Notes: a model not told the origin generated them from the sequence alone. A DNA stretch of 64,000 nt from Amycolatopsis lurida (GCF_900105055.1 NZ_FNTA01000003.1:372001-436000), one strand, 5' to 3'; counted from the first letter of the stretch, positions 31,184 through 40,870 are shown. Made by a program: numbers and translations.

Positions 31184-31879
31184 TCAGGAAGACGAAACCG
31201 AGTAGCTGTTCGCCGAGAAGTTCATGCCGCCGCTGGACGACGTGATCTCGAAGCCGAACTGCACTTCGCCGACCGTCACGTCGCCGTACCAGCCGCGGTT
31301 CTTGATCCAGTTCAGCACGGCGAGCACGTCGACCGTACCCGCGTTCGTGTTGGAGGTACGCAGGAAGGAGAACACCGCGTTGGCGCCGTTGCTCCCCCGG
31401 TAGACATCCCAGGTGTGGCCGCCGACGGACACCGTGGTCTCCTTCGATCCGATCGCGCCCACGGCACCCTGCTTGTTCATCCACAGCATGATCTCGTAGG
31501 CGTTGTTGTTCGCCCAGATGTCGTACGCCGTCGCGTAGGCGCCGCCACCCGGCCTGGAGACGTTGAAGCTGCTGGAAAGGCTTCGCAGTCCGCTCAACTG
31601 GCGGCCGACGTTCTTCGCCGAATGCGGATACGACTTCACCCCACCGGTATTCGGGTGGTTCGCCCAGACGCCGAAATTGCTGTAGGAGTTCGCCCAGATC
31701 GACTGCGGGCCGGAGCCACCGCCCCAGACGTTGTTGCGGACGGTATAGCCGCCGTTCGGCCAACTCCCCCACTTGTCCGAAGAGCTCCAGGTCGCGGCCT
31801 GCGCCGTCCCTCCTGTCACCAGCATGGCGACCAACGCCAGGACGACAACGCTCATCAAGGATCGTGCTTGCCTACGCAT
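31184..31879 (-). CDS. Secreted GH12 endo-beta-1,4-glucanase / xyloglucanase
   Basis: 231 residues from ATG 31879, chosen for AAGGAA upstream and because it begins a proper signal peptide (MRRQARSLMSVVVLALVAML...GTAQA, cleavage before ATWSSS). The mature ~200 residues match GH12 in size. YEIMLWMNKQG carries the nucleophile Glu and GEVQFGFEITSSSGG the acid/base Glu; WGSWPNGGYTVRNNVWGGG is the family start. GH12 enzymes cut beta-1,4-glucan and often xyloglucan backbones. It is 38 bases downstream of the secreted GH3 gene on the same strand, so they are likely co-expressed. No binding module is attached. Confidence 0.9.
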   Translation of the reverse strand: MRRQARSLMSVVVLALVAMLVTGGTAQAATWSSSDKWGSWPNGGYTVRNNVWGGGSGPQSIWANSYSNFGVWANHPNTGGVKSYPHSAKNVGRQLSGLRSLSSSFNVSRPGGGAYATAYDIWANNNAYEIMLWMNKQGAVGAIGSKETTVSVGGHTWDVYRGSNGANAVFSFLRTSNTNAGTVDVLAVLNWIKNRGWYGDVTVGEVQFGFEITSSSGGMNFSANSYSVSSS

Positions 31880-31917
31880 AGCCGGGTTCCTTCCGTGTCT
31901 TCTCACCAAATGGACCG

Positions 31918-34905
31918 CTACCGCAGAGAGAACGTGCTGATTCTCGAATCGGAGGTGAAGACGAGGTAGACGTCGTGCCGCCCGCTCAGCCCGGACAACG
32001 TCGCAGTGGTCGTCGAGTACGTGTATTTGTCGCCGGTACTGGCGATCCGAGCGGTTCCGGCAGGCCTGCCGCGCGGTCCGCCGAGCCGGATTTCCACAGT
32101 GGACGTCCCCGGTTCGGCGCGGGCCGTTCTGGCGGTGAAGGTCCTTGCCCCCGAACGGAAGTCCACGTCGCTGAAGCGCAGCCAGTCTCCCGCCCCGACA
32201 CCGACCGCGTCACCGCGGACCTTGCTCTCGTCGACCAGTTCGACGCCGGAGTAGTCGTCGAAGTCGATCGCCCTGGTGTCCCGGGTCAGATCGCGCGGCG
32301 GGATCTGCTCACCACGAACGGGGAGCGCCGAGCGCAGCCGGATGTCGGCAGCGGACGCACCGACCATCACCTCGTGGACGGATGATTCCAGCACCCATTT
32401 GCCCCGGGTGACGTCCCAATGCCGCAGGTCGGGCACCGACAGGCGCACCGTCTTGGTCTGCCCCGGCTCCAGGTGCACCCGCTCGAAGTCGCGGAGCCGC
32501 TGATTCGGTTGCTTGTCGCGGGAGACGAGCTGATGGGTGTAGAGCTGCACCACTTCGTCACCGGCGCGTTTCCCGGTGTTGGTCACCTTCACCGTCGCTT
32601 CGAACGTCCCTTGTGGACCAGGTTTCCCGAGGCGCAGGTCGCTGTAACGGAAGTTCGTGTAGGACAGGCCGTGGCCGAAGGCGTACAGCGGATCACCCGT
32701 GAAGTACTGGTAGGTGCTGCCGCGTTTCATGATGTCGTAGTCGAGGATGTCCGGGAGATCGGCGTCCGAGCGGTACCAGGTCTGGGTGAGCCGTCCCGCC
32801 GGGTTGACGTCGCCGTACAGCACGTCGGCGAGCGCGTTGCCGGTCTCCTGGCCGGCGTGTGACGTCCACACGATCGCCGGGATGTTCTCCTGTTCCCAGT
32901 TCAAGGTCGTGGGATAGCTGTTCTCGACCACCACGACGGTGTTCGGATTCGCCTCGCGCACGGCCTTGATCAGCTCGCTCTGGCTCGCCGCCAGTGCCGT
33001 CGTGGTGCGGTCGTGGTCCTCCCGGCCGTTGATGAACGGCATGCTGCCCACGACCACGACCGCCGTTTCGGCCGATCGTGCCGCCTTCACCGCGCTGTCG
33101 ATCCCCGAGCTGAGCTGCTCCTTGCGGAACTTGGTCGCCCCCGCCGCGTTCGGCGAGCCCAAGGTCAGCGTGCCGTCGGCCGCGGCGGTGAGATAGCTGT
33201 TCGGCCCGTCCCAGTCGTTAGGGACCTCGTAACCGGCGTACCGGATCACGACCGTGCCGTCACCCGCGTCCTCAAGCTTGAATTGCTGGTGGACGAACCA
33301 GTCCCGCGGCTGCGGTGCCTGGTTGAGGAACGGACTGGTGGCATCGGCGAGGTTCTGCCGCTCGACGTACCTTCCGTTCGCGACACTGCGCAAGGTCAGC
33401 ACGCCGTCGCCCCACTCGAACGCGTCGAACTGCTCCGTGGCCCCAACGCTGGTGGCGCCGGTCTTGAGCACCGCACCCGCATCACCCGCGCCGCCACTGA
33501 GGTACCTGCCGGTGGCGGCATCGCGCAAGGCGATCCGGTCGACGGCCTCGGTGTCGGTGACCTGTGCCCCGCCGCCGAGCCGCGCGCGGATCCCGTCGAC
33601 CGGGGTCACCTTGTACGGCAGTCCGCCGGAATACCAGTCTGTGTACAGGGTCTTCTCCAGCGGCCCGATGACCGCGACACCGCGCTTCGGGTCCAGCGGC
33701 AGAGCGCCGCGGTCGTTCTTCAGCAGCACCATGGCCTCGCCCGCCGACTTGCGGGCGAGCTGCCGGTGCGCCGGGCTGTTGACCACGTCCTTGCCGATCT
33801 TGGCGTACGGGCCACCGTCCGGATCGAAGTCGCCGAGCCGGAAGCGCACGCTCAGGACGTGCTTCACCGCCCTGTCGATGTCGGCCTCGGCGAGCAGTCC
33901 CTTGGCCAGCGCGGACGTGATGATCTTGATGGTGGGGCCGGGGTTCTGGTTGTCGACGGTGAAGCCGTCCAAACCGGCTTTGAGGGTGGCCGCGAAACCC
34001 TCCTCATCGGTCCCGTAGTACTTCTCGGAGCCTGTCAGGTTGTACGGGGCGGAAGCGTCGCTGACGTTGTAGAGCGTCTTGCCGGTCCACGTCCGCACGA
34101 CCTCGTGAAGGTCGGGGTTGACCGTCGCGGGCCGTCCGTTGACGAGGTTGTACGACCCCATCACGCCGGTCGCCGCGTCGGCCGCGATAGCCGGTTTGAA
34201 CGCCTGTTCGTCGTATTCGCGCAGCACGCGCGGTCGCAGGTTGGACGACGTGGTGTCGCGGCGGATCTCGTTGTTGTTGGCCAGGTAGTGCTTCAGTACC
34301 GGAGCGGTCTTGAGGTACTCGGGATGGTCGCCGGTCATCCCCTTGCCGTACGCCGTCGAGATCGCCCCGGTCAGGAAGGGATCTTCGGAGTAGCCCTCCT
34401 CGTTGCGTCCCCATCGCGGATCACGCAGCAGGTTCACCACGGGCGCCCACAGCTGGAGCCCCCAGAATCCGGGATCCTGCGAGTGGTAACCCCGTGCCTC
34501 GTCGCCGACGACCGCGCCGACCTGCTTGATCAACGCGGGATTCCACGTGGAGGCGAGCCCGATCGCCTGCGGGAAGACGGTGGCGTTCGCGGTCACGACG
34601 GCGCCGTTCTCGCGTTCGGTCGTCCAGCCGAGACCGTGCAATGCCTCGGTTCCCGTTTTGAATTCGGGGATGCCCAGCCGCGGGATCGCCGGCTGGAACT
34701 GGTGCAGCAACGACACTTTCTCCGCGAGGGTCAACCGCCGCACCAGATCGTCCACCCGCGTGGTCAGCGGGAGGCCGGGATCGCGGAATGGAAGAGCGTT
34801 CAGTTCGTCCGCGACCGCGGGTGAGGCCAGCCCCAGCACCAGGGTGATCGTCGTGACGACCATGCCGATCCTGCGGAGGCGGACAGGGAGAGTTGCTCTG
34901 CTCAT
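31918..34905 (-). CDS. Secreted multidomain GH3 beta-glycosidase
   Basis: 995 residues with a signal peptide (cleavage after ~residue 32, SPAVA-DE). The GH3 N-domain contains KTGTEALHG, WAPVVNLLRDPRWGRNEEGYSEDP, KHYLANNNE and SDASAPYNL (D283 at the nucleophile position, where SDW is usual). Between the two catalytic domains, ~457-597, is an extra beta domain (ALRDAATGRYLS, FEWGDGVLTLRSVANGRYV) like a fascin/beta-trefoil. The (alpha/beta)6 domain, an FN3-like domain (~785-860) and a CBM6-like C-terminus (AIDFDDYSGVELVD...GDWLRFSDVDF) follow. It likely trims xylo- or gluco-oligosaccharides outside the cell. A LacI-type palindrome lies 21 bases in front of the start. Confidence 0.88.
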   Translation of the reverse strand: MSRATLPVRLRRIGMVVTTITLVLGLASPAVADELNALPFRDPGLPLTTRVDDLVRRLTLAEKVSLLHQFQPAIPRLGIPEFKTGTEALHGLGWTTERENGAVVTANATVFPQAIGLASTWNPALIKQVGAVVGDEARGYHSQDPGFWGLQLWAPVVNLLRDPRWGRNEEGYSEDPFLTGAISTAYGKGMTGDHPEYLKTAPVLKHYLANNNEIRRDTTSSNLRPRVLREYDEQAFKPAIAADAATGVMGSYNLVNGRPATVNPDLHEVVRTWTGKTLYNVSDASAPYNLTGSEKYYGTDEEGFAATLKAGLDGFTVDNQNPGPTIKIITSALAKGLLAEADIDRAVKHVLSVRFRLGDFDPDGGPYAKIGKDVVNSPAHRQLARKSAGEAMVLLKNDRGALPLDPKRGVAVIGPLEKTLYTDWYSGGLPYKVTPVDGIRARLGGGAQVTDTEAVDRIALRDAATGRYLSGGAGDAGAVLKTGATSVGATEQFDAFEWGDGVLTLRSVANGRYVERQNLADATSPFLNQAPQPRDWFVHQQFKLEDAGDGTVVIRYAGYEVPNDWDGPNSYLTAAADGTLTLGSPNAAGATKFRKEQLSSGIDSAVKAARSAETAVVVVGSMPFINGREDHDRTTTALAASQSELIKAVREANPNTVVVVENSYPTTLNWEQENIPAIVWTSHAGQETGNALADVLYGDVNPAGRLTQTWYRSDADLPDILDYDIMKRGSTYQYFTGDPLYAFGHGLSYTNFRYSDLRLGKPGPQGTFEATVKVTNTGKRAGDEVVQLYTHQLVSRDKQPNQRLRDFERVHLEPGQTKTVRLSVPDLRHWDVTRGKWVLESSVHEVMVGASAADIRLRSALPVRGEQIPPRDLTRDTRAIDFDDYSGVELVDESKVRGDAVGVGAGDWLRFSDVDFRSGARTFTARTARAEPGTSTVEIRLGGPRGRPAGTARIASTGDKYTYSTTTATLSGLSGRHDVYLVFTSDSRISTFSLR

Positions 34906-34925
34906 GAAGACTCCATCGCAAACAA

Positions 34926-34939
34926 TCGAAGCGCTTCGA
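34926..34939. promoter_or_regulatory. LacI-type operator, AAGCGCTT class
   Basis: TCGAAGCGCTTCGA is a perfect 14-base palindrome 21 bases upstream of the secreted GH3 start. The identical sequence recurs at 43912-43925 before the ABC-transporter operon, so both are expected to answer to the same repressor. Confidence 0.75.
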
Positions 34940-34999
34940 CGACCCGGGCGGCGATATTCGGCGAGTTTCGAGCGGTGGGGATCGAGCGGAAGATCCGAG

Positions 35000-35017
35000 T
35001 GTCGAATCGATTCGACA
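35000..35017. promoter_or_regulatory. LacI-type operator, AATCGATT class
   Basis: TGTCGAATCGATTCGACA is an 18-base perfect palindrome between the divergent GH3 genes. Its 14-base core recurs upstream of the lacI-type gene at 37438-37453. The remainder of the 339-base gap holds GCTAGC/CCTAGC/GCTAGG words near 35141-35164 and no gene. Confidence 0.75.
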
Positions 35018-35243
35018 GTCGCGTTACGGCGATGTTAGCGGACCGGACACGACGAGACAATGGCTCCTCGATCGCCTCCGCCAGTGGAACGAGGCCTGGC
35101 GCGAGCAGGCCCGAAAAGGGAGCAAGGGACCTTTAGTACCGCTAGCTTTCCTAGCGTCGCTAGGCCCGCGTCCACCCGAGCAAGGACGGATTCGTCTGGC
35201 ACTCTCGAACACAGTGGACAGTTGCCGGCCGGAAGGAATCCCG

Positions 35244-37433
35244 TTGACCTCCCAGATCGAACCCGTCGGCCTCACGCTCGAACAGAAGGCGTCACTGCTG
35301 TCCGGCCGCGACTTCTGGCACACCGAGGCGATCGAGGCGGCGGGAATCCCGTCGATCATGCTCTCCGACGGCCCGCACGGCCTGCGACGACAGGACGACC
35401 AGGCCGACAATCTCGGTGTGCACGACAGTGTGTCCGCCACCTGTTTCCCGCCGTCGGTCGCGGTGGGCTCCAGCTGGGATCCGGAGGTCGCCGCGCGAAT
35501 CGGCGCGGCCATCGGCAGGGAGGCCCGCGCGGCCGGGGTCTCCGTGGTACTCGGCCCGGGCGTGAACATCAAGCGTTCCCCGTTGTGCGGCCGTAATTTC
35601 GAGTACTACTCGGAGGACCCGTTGCTGAGCGGCGTCCTCGCCAGCGCCTACGTGCGGGCCATGCAGGCCGAAGGCGCGGGCGCGTCGGTGAAGCATTTCG
35701 CGGCCAACAACCAGGAGACCGACCGGATGCGGGTCAGCGCGGAGGTCGACGAACGGACCCTGCGCGAGATCTACTTCCCGGCGTTCGAACGCGTCGTGTC
35801 CGAAGCGCACCCGGCGACGGTGATGTGCTCGTACAACCGGGTCAACGGCGTCTACGCCGCCCAGAACCGCCGTCTGCTCACCGACGTCCTGCGTGACGAA
35901 TGGGGTTTCGAGGGCGCCGTCGTCTCGGACTGGGGCGCGGTGAACGACCGGGTCGCCGCGCTCGCGTCGGGACTGGACCTCGAGATGCCGGGCACCGGCG
36001 GCAGCGGCGACGCCGAGATCGTGGCGGCGGTCCGAAGCGGAGAACTGGACGAAGCCGTCGTCGACAGGAGTGTCCGTCGCGTCCTCGCCCTCACCGGCCG
36101 GGCACTGCCGCCGAGCGGCGACGTGGATCCCGACGAGCAGCACCGGGTGGCGAAAGAAGTCGCCGCCGACTGCGCGGTCCTGCTGAAGAACGACCGGGAC
36201 ACGTTGCCCCTGACCACGCGATCGGCGGTGGCGGTCATCGGCGAGTTCGCCGCGAACCCCCGCTTCCAGGGTGGCGGCAGCTCCCACGTCAATCCCACCC
36301 GGGTGGACACCGCGCTCGACGCGATCCGCGAACTCGGGGAATCCGTGACCTACGCGCGCGGCCTGGCCGACAACGCGATCGAGATCGCCCGTGAAGCCGA
36401 CGTCGCGGTGGTGTTCGCCGGTCTGGGCGAAAAGGACGAATCCGAGGGATTCGACCGCGACACCATCGACCTCCCCGCGGCACAGGTCGAGCTCCTCAAG
36501 GCGGTCGCGGCGGCGAGCAGGCGCACCGTGGTCGTCCTCTCCCACGGCGGCGTGGTGTCGCTGGAGGGCTGGCACGACGACGTCGACGCCATTCTCGACG
36601 GCTGGCTGCTCGGTCAGGCAGGCGGCAGCGCGCTCGCCGACCTCCTCTTCGGCGTCACCAACCCGTCAGGTCACCTCGCCGAGAGCATTCCGCTTCGTTT
36701 GCAGGACAACCCCAGCTATCTCAACTTCCCCGGCGAATCGGGCCACGTCCGGTACGGCGAGGGAGTCATGGTCGGCTACCGGTACTACGAAACCGCCGAG
36801 GTCGCGGTCCGCTACCCGTTCGGCCACGGCCTGTCCTACACGACTTTCGAGGCCGGCGAACTGACGGTCACGGCGACGGGCGACGACTCCGCCGCCGTCG
36901 CCGTGACCGTCACCAACACCGGATCCCGCACCGGTAAACACGTCGTCCAGGTCTACGTCGCCACCAACGCCGCTCCTGTTCGCAGCCCGGCACGGGAGCT
37001 CCGCGCGTTCGCCAAGATCTCGCTCGAACCGGGTGAGACCCGTCGCGTCGAGCTCACCCTCGATCGCCGCGCTTTCGCCTGGTACGACATCGAACTGAGC
37101 CGATGGGTGGTCTCGCCCGGCGACTACACCGTCCAGATCGGCCGGAGCGCCGCGCAGATCGTCGCCGAAGCGCCGGTCACCCTCGCCGGTGACGTCATCA
37201 TCCCGGTCCTGTCGATCGACTCGACGGTCCAACAGTGGTTCGGCCACCCGATCGTGGGGCCGGAGCTGGGCAAGTTGCTCGCCGGCCAGAGCAATCGGGT
37301 CGATAGCAGCGTGGACTGGATGCGCATGGTCGCTTCGATGCCGATGCGCCAGTTCGCCAAACTCATGGCGTATCGGGGTGTCGAGCTGCCCACCGACGCG
37401 TTGCCACGCTTGATCGAACTGAGCAAGGGCTGA
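35244..37433 (+). CDS. Intracellular GH3 beta-glucosidase/beta-xylosidase
   Basis: 729 residues from TTG 35244, preferred over GTG 35214 because GGAAGGAA stands five bases upstream. No signal peptide is present. The N-domain has LSDGPHGLR, GPGVNIKRSPLCGRNFEYYSEDP, KHFAANNQE and VVSDWGAV with nucleophile D229. LLKNDRDTLPL opens the second domain and an FN3-like domain (VAVTVTNTGSRTGKHVVQVYV) closes the catalytic part. The last ~70 residues (VLSIDSTVQQWFGHPIVG...) resemble the C-terminal extension of cytoplasmic GH3 enzymes. It is followed by the LacI gene, with an operator between them, so it is probably repressed by that protein. It would split imported oligosaccharides. Confidence 0.9.
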   Translation: MTSQIEPVGLTLEQKASLLSGRDFWHTEAIEAAGIPSIMLSDGPHGLRRQDDQADNLGVHDSVSATCFPPSVAVGSSWDPEVAARIGAAIGREARAAGVSVVLGPGVNIKRSPLCGRNFEYYSEDPLLSGVLASAYVRAMQAEGAGASVKHFAANNQETDRMRVSAEVDERTLREIYFPAFERVVSEAHPATVMCSYNRVNGVYAAQNRRLLTDVLRDEWGFEGAVVSDWGAVNDRVAALASGLDLEMPGTGGSGDAEIVAAVRSGELDEAVVDRSVRRVLALTGRALPPSGDVDPDEQHRVAKEVAADCAVLLKNDRDTLPLTTRSAVAVIGEFAANPRFQGGGSSHVNPTRVDTALDAIRELGESVTYARGLADNAIEIAREADVAVVFAGLGEKDESEGFDRDTIDLPAAQVELLKAVAAASRRTVVVLSHGGVVSLEGWHDDVDAILDGWLLGQAGGSALADLLFGVTNPSGHLAESIPLRLQDNPSYLNFPGESGHVRYGEGVMVGYRYYETAEVAVRYPFGHGLSYTTFEAGELTVTATGDDSAAVAVTVTNTGSRTGKHVVQVYVATNAAPVRSPARELRAFAKISLEPGETRRVELTLDRRAFAWYDIELSRWVVSPGDYTVQIGRSAAQIVAEAPVTLAGDVIIPVLSIDSTVQQWFGHPIVGPELGKLLAGQSNRVDSSVDWMRMVASMPMRQFAKLMAYRGVELPTDALPRLIELSKG

Positions 37434-37437
37434 GCCC

Positions 37438-37453
37438 GTCGAATCGATTCGAC
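37438..37453. promoter_or_regulatory. LacI-type operator before its own regulator gene
   Basis: GTCGAATCGATTCGAC is a perfect palindrome 19 bases before the ATG at 37472 and five bases after the GH3 stop. It matches the core at 35002-35015, suggesting autoregulation. Confidence 0.75.
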
Positions 37454-37471
37454 TCGCACTATCATCGACTG

Positions 37472-38479
37472 ATGGTCACCATCGCAGACGTCGCCCGGGC
37501 AGCCGGGGTCTCCCCGAGCACCGTGTCCTACGTGCTGTCCGGACGGCGTTCGATCTCGGAGGACACCCGCCGCCGCGTTCAGCACAGCATCAGCGAACTC
37601 GGTTACCACCCGAACGCGGGCGCCCGCGCGCTGGCCAGCAGCCGCACCAACGTGCTCGCGCTCGTCGTCCCGCTGCGGACGGATCTCAACGTCCCGGTGG
37701 TCATGCAGTTCGTCGCGGCCACCGTCACCGAGGCGCGGACCTACGACCATGACGTGCTTTTGCTGACCAAGAACGAAGGCCCGGACGGCCTGCGCCGGAT
37801 CGCCGCGTCCGCCATCGCTGACGCGCTGATCGTGATGGACGTCGAAACCTCCGAGCCGCGTCTCCCGGTGCTGAGATCCTTGCACCGGCCGGTGGTGCTG
37901 ATCGGAGTTCCCGCCGACCCCGGCGACCTGACCTGCGTCGATCTCGACTTCACCGCGGCAGGCGCCGCGAGCGTCACGCATCTGGCCGACCTCGGCCATC
38001 GCGAGATCGCGCTGATCGGCCCCTCCCCCGCGGTCTACAAACGCGGCACGAGCTACGCGGGTCGCTTCCTGCGCGGCTTCCGCCAGACGGCGACGAAGCG
38101 CAAGGTGCGGGCCGGTTCGTTCCCGTGCGCGCCTTCCTACGACGCGCTCCGTGCCTGCCTCGACGACGTGTTCGCCGAACACCCCGGCGTCACCGGGCTG
38201 GTCGTGCACAACGAGGCCATCCTCGGCCCGCTGCTGTCCGAGCTGAACCGTCGCGGCAAGCAGATTCCCCAGGACATCTCGGTGCTGGCCGTCTGCCCGG
38301 AGGACATGGCCGAAGCGCAGTCGGTCCAGCTCACCTCGATCGCCATCCCCGCCGCCGAACTCGGCAGCCTCGCCGTCGAGATGGCGATGCGCCGCCTCGA
38401 CGACGGAGGTCAGGCCGAGGTCCGGCTGCTGTCACCCCGATTGACCGAACGGGGCAGCACCGGCCCCGCGCCTTCGTGA
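37472..38479 (+). CDS. LacI-family transcriptional regulator
   Basis: 335 residues from ATG 37472. The N-terminal helix-turn-helix TIADVARAAGVSPSTVSYVLSG and hinge (YHPNAGARALASSRTN) are typical. The periplasmic-binding-like effector domain follows (LALVVPLRTDLNVPVVMQF, GHREIALIG). Palindromes with a central CG in front of this gene and the GH3 gene are its likely sites. Effector is probably an oligosaccharide or its sugar product. It ends ~70 bases before a strong bidirectional hairpin shared with the alpha-xylosidase gene. Confidence 0.9.
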   Translation: MVTIADVARAAGVSPSTVSYVLSGRRSISEDTRRRVQHSISELGYHPNAGARALASSRTNVLALVVPLRTDLNVPVVMQFVAATVTEARTYDHDVLLLTKNEGPDGLRRIAASAIADALIVMDVETSEPRLPVLRSLHRPVVLIGVPADPGDLTCVDLDFTAAGAASVTHLADLGHREIALIGPSPAVYKRGTSYAGRFLRGFRQTATKRKVRAGSFPCAPSYDALRACLDDVFAEHPGVTGLVVHNEAILGPLLSELNRRGKQIPQDISVLAVCPEDMAEAQSVQLTSIAIPAAELGSLAVEMAMRRLDDGGQAEVRLLSPRLTERGSTGPAPS

Positions 38480-38544
38480 GTGTTTCAAGTCGTTCCAACG
38501 ACCTGAAGATCCGGCTCGGTACCGATGCTCCCTGCCCACCCGAG

Positions 38545-38597
38545 TCCGTGAAGGCCTCCTTGAGGGACTCTGGGTCCCTCAAGGAGGCCTTCACGGA
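38545..38597. terminator. 23-bp perfect hairpin, bidirectional terminator
   Basis: The arms at 38545-38567 and 38575-38597 are perfect 23-base complements with a seven-base loop. The hairpin lies between the convergent LacI and GH31 genes and overlaps the last seven bases of the latter. One arm contains AAGGAGGCCTTCACGGA, also seen at 28582, indicating a dispersed genomic element used as terminator. Confidence 0.85.
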
Positions 38598-40870
38598 CGG
38601 GGCGCACTGAACGCGCGGCCATCCGGGGAGACAGCGCCGCGAATCGTCAACGCGCTTCCCGTCGCCACGATCGTCTCGTCACCTCCGGGAAAGGCCACCT
38701 GCCAGCCATCAGGCGCGGCGTCGACGTCGATGTGGACGCTGTCGCCCTCCCGGCGGGTGCGGAACGTCGAGCCGCCGACGGTGGTGGTGATCCTGCCGCC
38801 GTCCTCCAGCCGGTACAGCCGCAGTGTGACGCCGTCGGCGTAGTCGTAGTCCGGCCGGTCGTCGACAGCCCCTAGCGGCAGAACGGTGTCGGGACGCACC
38901 AGCAACGGGACGGTGAGCATGTCGCAGACGGTGCTCACCCACCGCGGGCCCTGGATCTCGTCGCCGGTGAAGAAGTCGGTCCACACGCCTTCCGGGACGT
39001 AGTAGGTCACTTCGCCCTCGTCCGAGAACACCGGTGCCACCAGGAGCGAGTCACCCAGCATGTACTGCCGCTCCAGGTGGGCGCACGCCGGATCGGCCGG
39101 GAACTCCAGCGCCATCGCCCGCATCATCGGCGTGCCCTCGGCCGCGGCCTGTGCCGCCGCTTGCCACAGGTACGGCATCAGCCGCGCCTTGAGCTTGGAG
39201 AACACCCGCAGGACGTCGACAGCTTCCTCGTCGAACAGCCAGGGCACCCGGTAGGACGAACTGCCGTGCAACCTGCTGTGCGACGACAACATCCCGAACG
39301 CGATCCAGCGTTTGAACAAAGCCGGATCCGGGGTGCCTTCGAAGCCGCCGATGTCGTGGCTCCAATACCCGAAACCGGACAGACCGAGGGAAAGGCCGCC
39401 GCGCAGGCTCTCGGCCATCGACTCGTACGTCGATTCGCAGTCGCCGCCCCAATGCACCGGGAACTGCTGCGAACCCGCGGTCGCCGAGCGCGCGAACACC
39501 ACGGCCTCGCCCTCCCCGCGCCCTTTGCGGAGCACGTCGAAGACGGTCTGGTTGTACAGGTAGGTGTAGTAGTTGTGCATCCGCTCGGGATCGGATCCGT
39601 CGAAGTAGACGACGTCCGTCGGCACCCGCTCGCCGAAGTCGGTCTTGAAACAGTCCACGCCCTGTTCGAGCAAAGCGTCCAGTTTGGCCGCGTACCACGC
39701 GCGCGCGGCGGGATTGGTGAAGTCGACCAGAGCCATTCCCGGCTGCCAGAGATCCCACTGCCACACGTCACCGTTCGGTTTCCGCAGCAGGTATCCGCCC
39801 GCGACGCCCTCGGCGAACAGCGGTGACCGTTGCGCCACATACGGGTTGATCCACACCGAGATGCGCAGGTCCCGCGCTTTCAGCCGCTCCAGCATGCCGA
39901 CGGGGTCCGTGAACGTCCGCGGATCCCATTCGAAGTCGCACCAGTTGAATTCGCGCATCCAGAAGCAGTCGAAATGGAACACGCTCAGCGGCAGATCGCG
40001 TTCGATCATGCCGTCGACGAATCCCGACACGGTCTCCTCGTCGTAGGACGTGGTGAACGACGTCGACAGCCACAGCCCGAACGACCACGCGGGCGGGAGC
40101 GCCGGTCTGCCGGTCAGCGCCGTGTACTTGCGCAGGATCTCCTTCGGGCTCGGGCCGTAGATGACGAAGTACTCCAGCGACTGGCCCGCGACGCTGAACT
40201 GCACCCGTGACACCGCTTCCGAGGCCACCTCGAAGGACACGTGCCCCGGATGATTGACGAACACGCCGTAGCCGGCGTTGGTCAGGTAGAACGGGACGTT
40301 CTTGTAAGCCTGTTCGCTGCTCGTGCCGGCATCGGCGTTCCAGATGTCGACGACCTGCCCGTTGCGCACCAGTGGCCCGAATCGCTCGCCGAGCCCGTAG
40401 ACCTGGGCTCCCACGCCGAGGTCGAGCTGGTCGCGGACATGGTGCTCGCCGTCGAGGCTCATGAAGCCCATCCCCTTGGCCCCGCTGGTGGTGAGCACCT
40501 TGCCCTCCGCGACGAAGTCGACCTTCCATCCTTCGCCGCGGTGGAGCCGCACCGACAACGCGCCGGCGGTGAGCGTGTGCCCGTCCTCGGAGACTTTCGC
40601 CTCCTCGTCGACGGCCGACAGCTCGAAGCGGGGTTCTCGCGGCAGCCCGCCCTCGAAATGCGTGACGCTCACCCCGATCACGTCCGGCATCGGCGAGGAG
40701 AATCCGACCGTCGCCACCGGTCCCTTCAACAGGTCGCCGCGGTGGCGGATGCGATGGGTCGGCGCGTGCACCACGATCCGGCCGTCCCCCGCGGTGAGGT
40801 CGTACACCTCCACCGGATGTGCCGCCTGTACTCCGTCGCGCAGCAGCCAGTATCCGTTGCTGAACTTCAT
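38591..40870 (-). CDS. yicI: GH31 alpha-xylosidase, YicI-like
   Basis: 759 residues from ATG 40870, overlapping the upstream permease stop (ATGA). FHFDCFWMREFNWCDFEWDP, KTDFGERVPTDVVYFDGSDPERMHNYYTYLYN (nucleophile D411) and HWGGDCEST (acid/base D477) reproduce the YicI signature, including the 66-residue spacing of the catalytic pair. YicI-type enzymes release alpha-1,6-linked xylose from the non-reducing end of xyloglucan oligosaccharides. The enzyme has no signal peptide, so it acts after uptake. It is the last gene of the ABC-transporter operon. Confidence 0.92.
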   Translation of the reverse strand: MKFSNGYWLLRDGVQAAHPVEVYDLTAGDGRIVVHAPTHRIRHRGDLLKGPVATVGFSSPMPDVIGVSVTHFEGGLPREPRFELSAVDEEAKVSEDGHTLTAGALSVRLHRGEGWKVDFVAEGKVLTTSGAKGMGFMSLDGEHHVRDQLDLGVGAQVYGLGERFGPLVRNGQVVDIWNADAGTSSEQAYKNVPFYLTNAGYGVFVNHPGHVSFEVASEAVSRVQFSVAGQSLEYFVIYGPSPKEILRKYTALTGRPALPPAWSFGLWLSTSFTTSYDEETVSGFVDGMIERDLPLSVFHFDCFWMREFNWCDFEWDPRTFTDPVGMLERLKARDLRISVWINPYVAQRSPLFAEGVAGGYLLRKPNGDVWQWDLWQPGMALVDFTNPAARAWYAAKLDALLEQGVDCFKTDFGERVPTDVVYFDGSDPERMHNYYTYLYNQTVFDVLRKGRGEGEAVVFARSATAGSQQFPVHWGGDCESTYESMAESLRGGLSLGLSGFGYWSHDIGGFEGTPDPALFKRWIAFGMLSSHSRLHGSSSYRVPWLFDEEAVDVLRVFSKLKARLMPYLWQAAAQAAAEGTPMMRAMALEFPADPACAHLERQYMLGDSLLVAPVFSDEGEVTYYVPEGVWTDFFTGDEIQGPRWVSTVCDMLTVPLLVRPDTVLPLGAVDDRPDYDYADGVTLRLYRLEDGGRITTTVGGSTFRTRREGDSVHIDVDAAPDGWQVAFPGGDETIVATGSALTIRGAVSPDGRAFSAPRP

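Noticed and set aside
33013..34824. 603-residue plus-strand frame opposite the secreted GH3
   Set aside because: Arg/Val/Asp-rich shadow of a clear GH3 gene.
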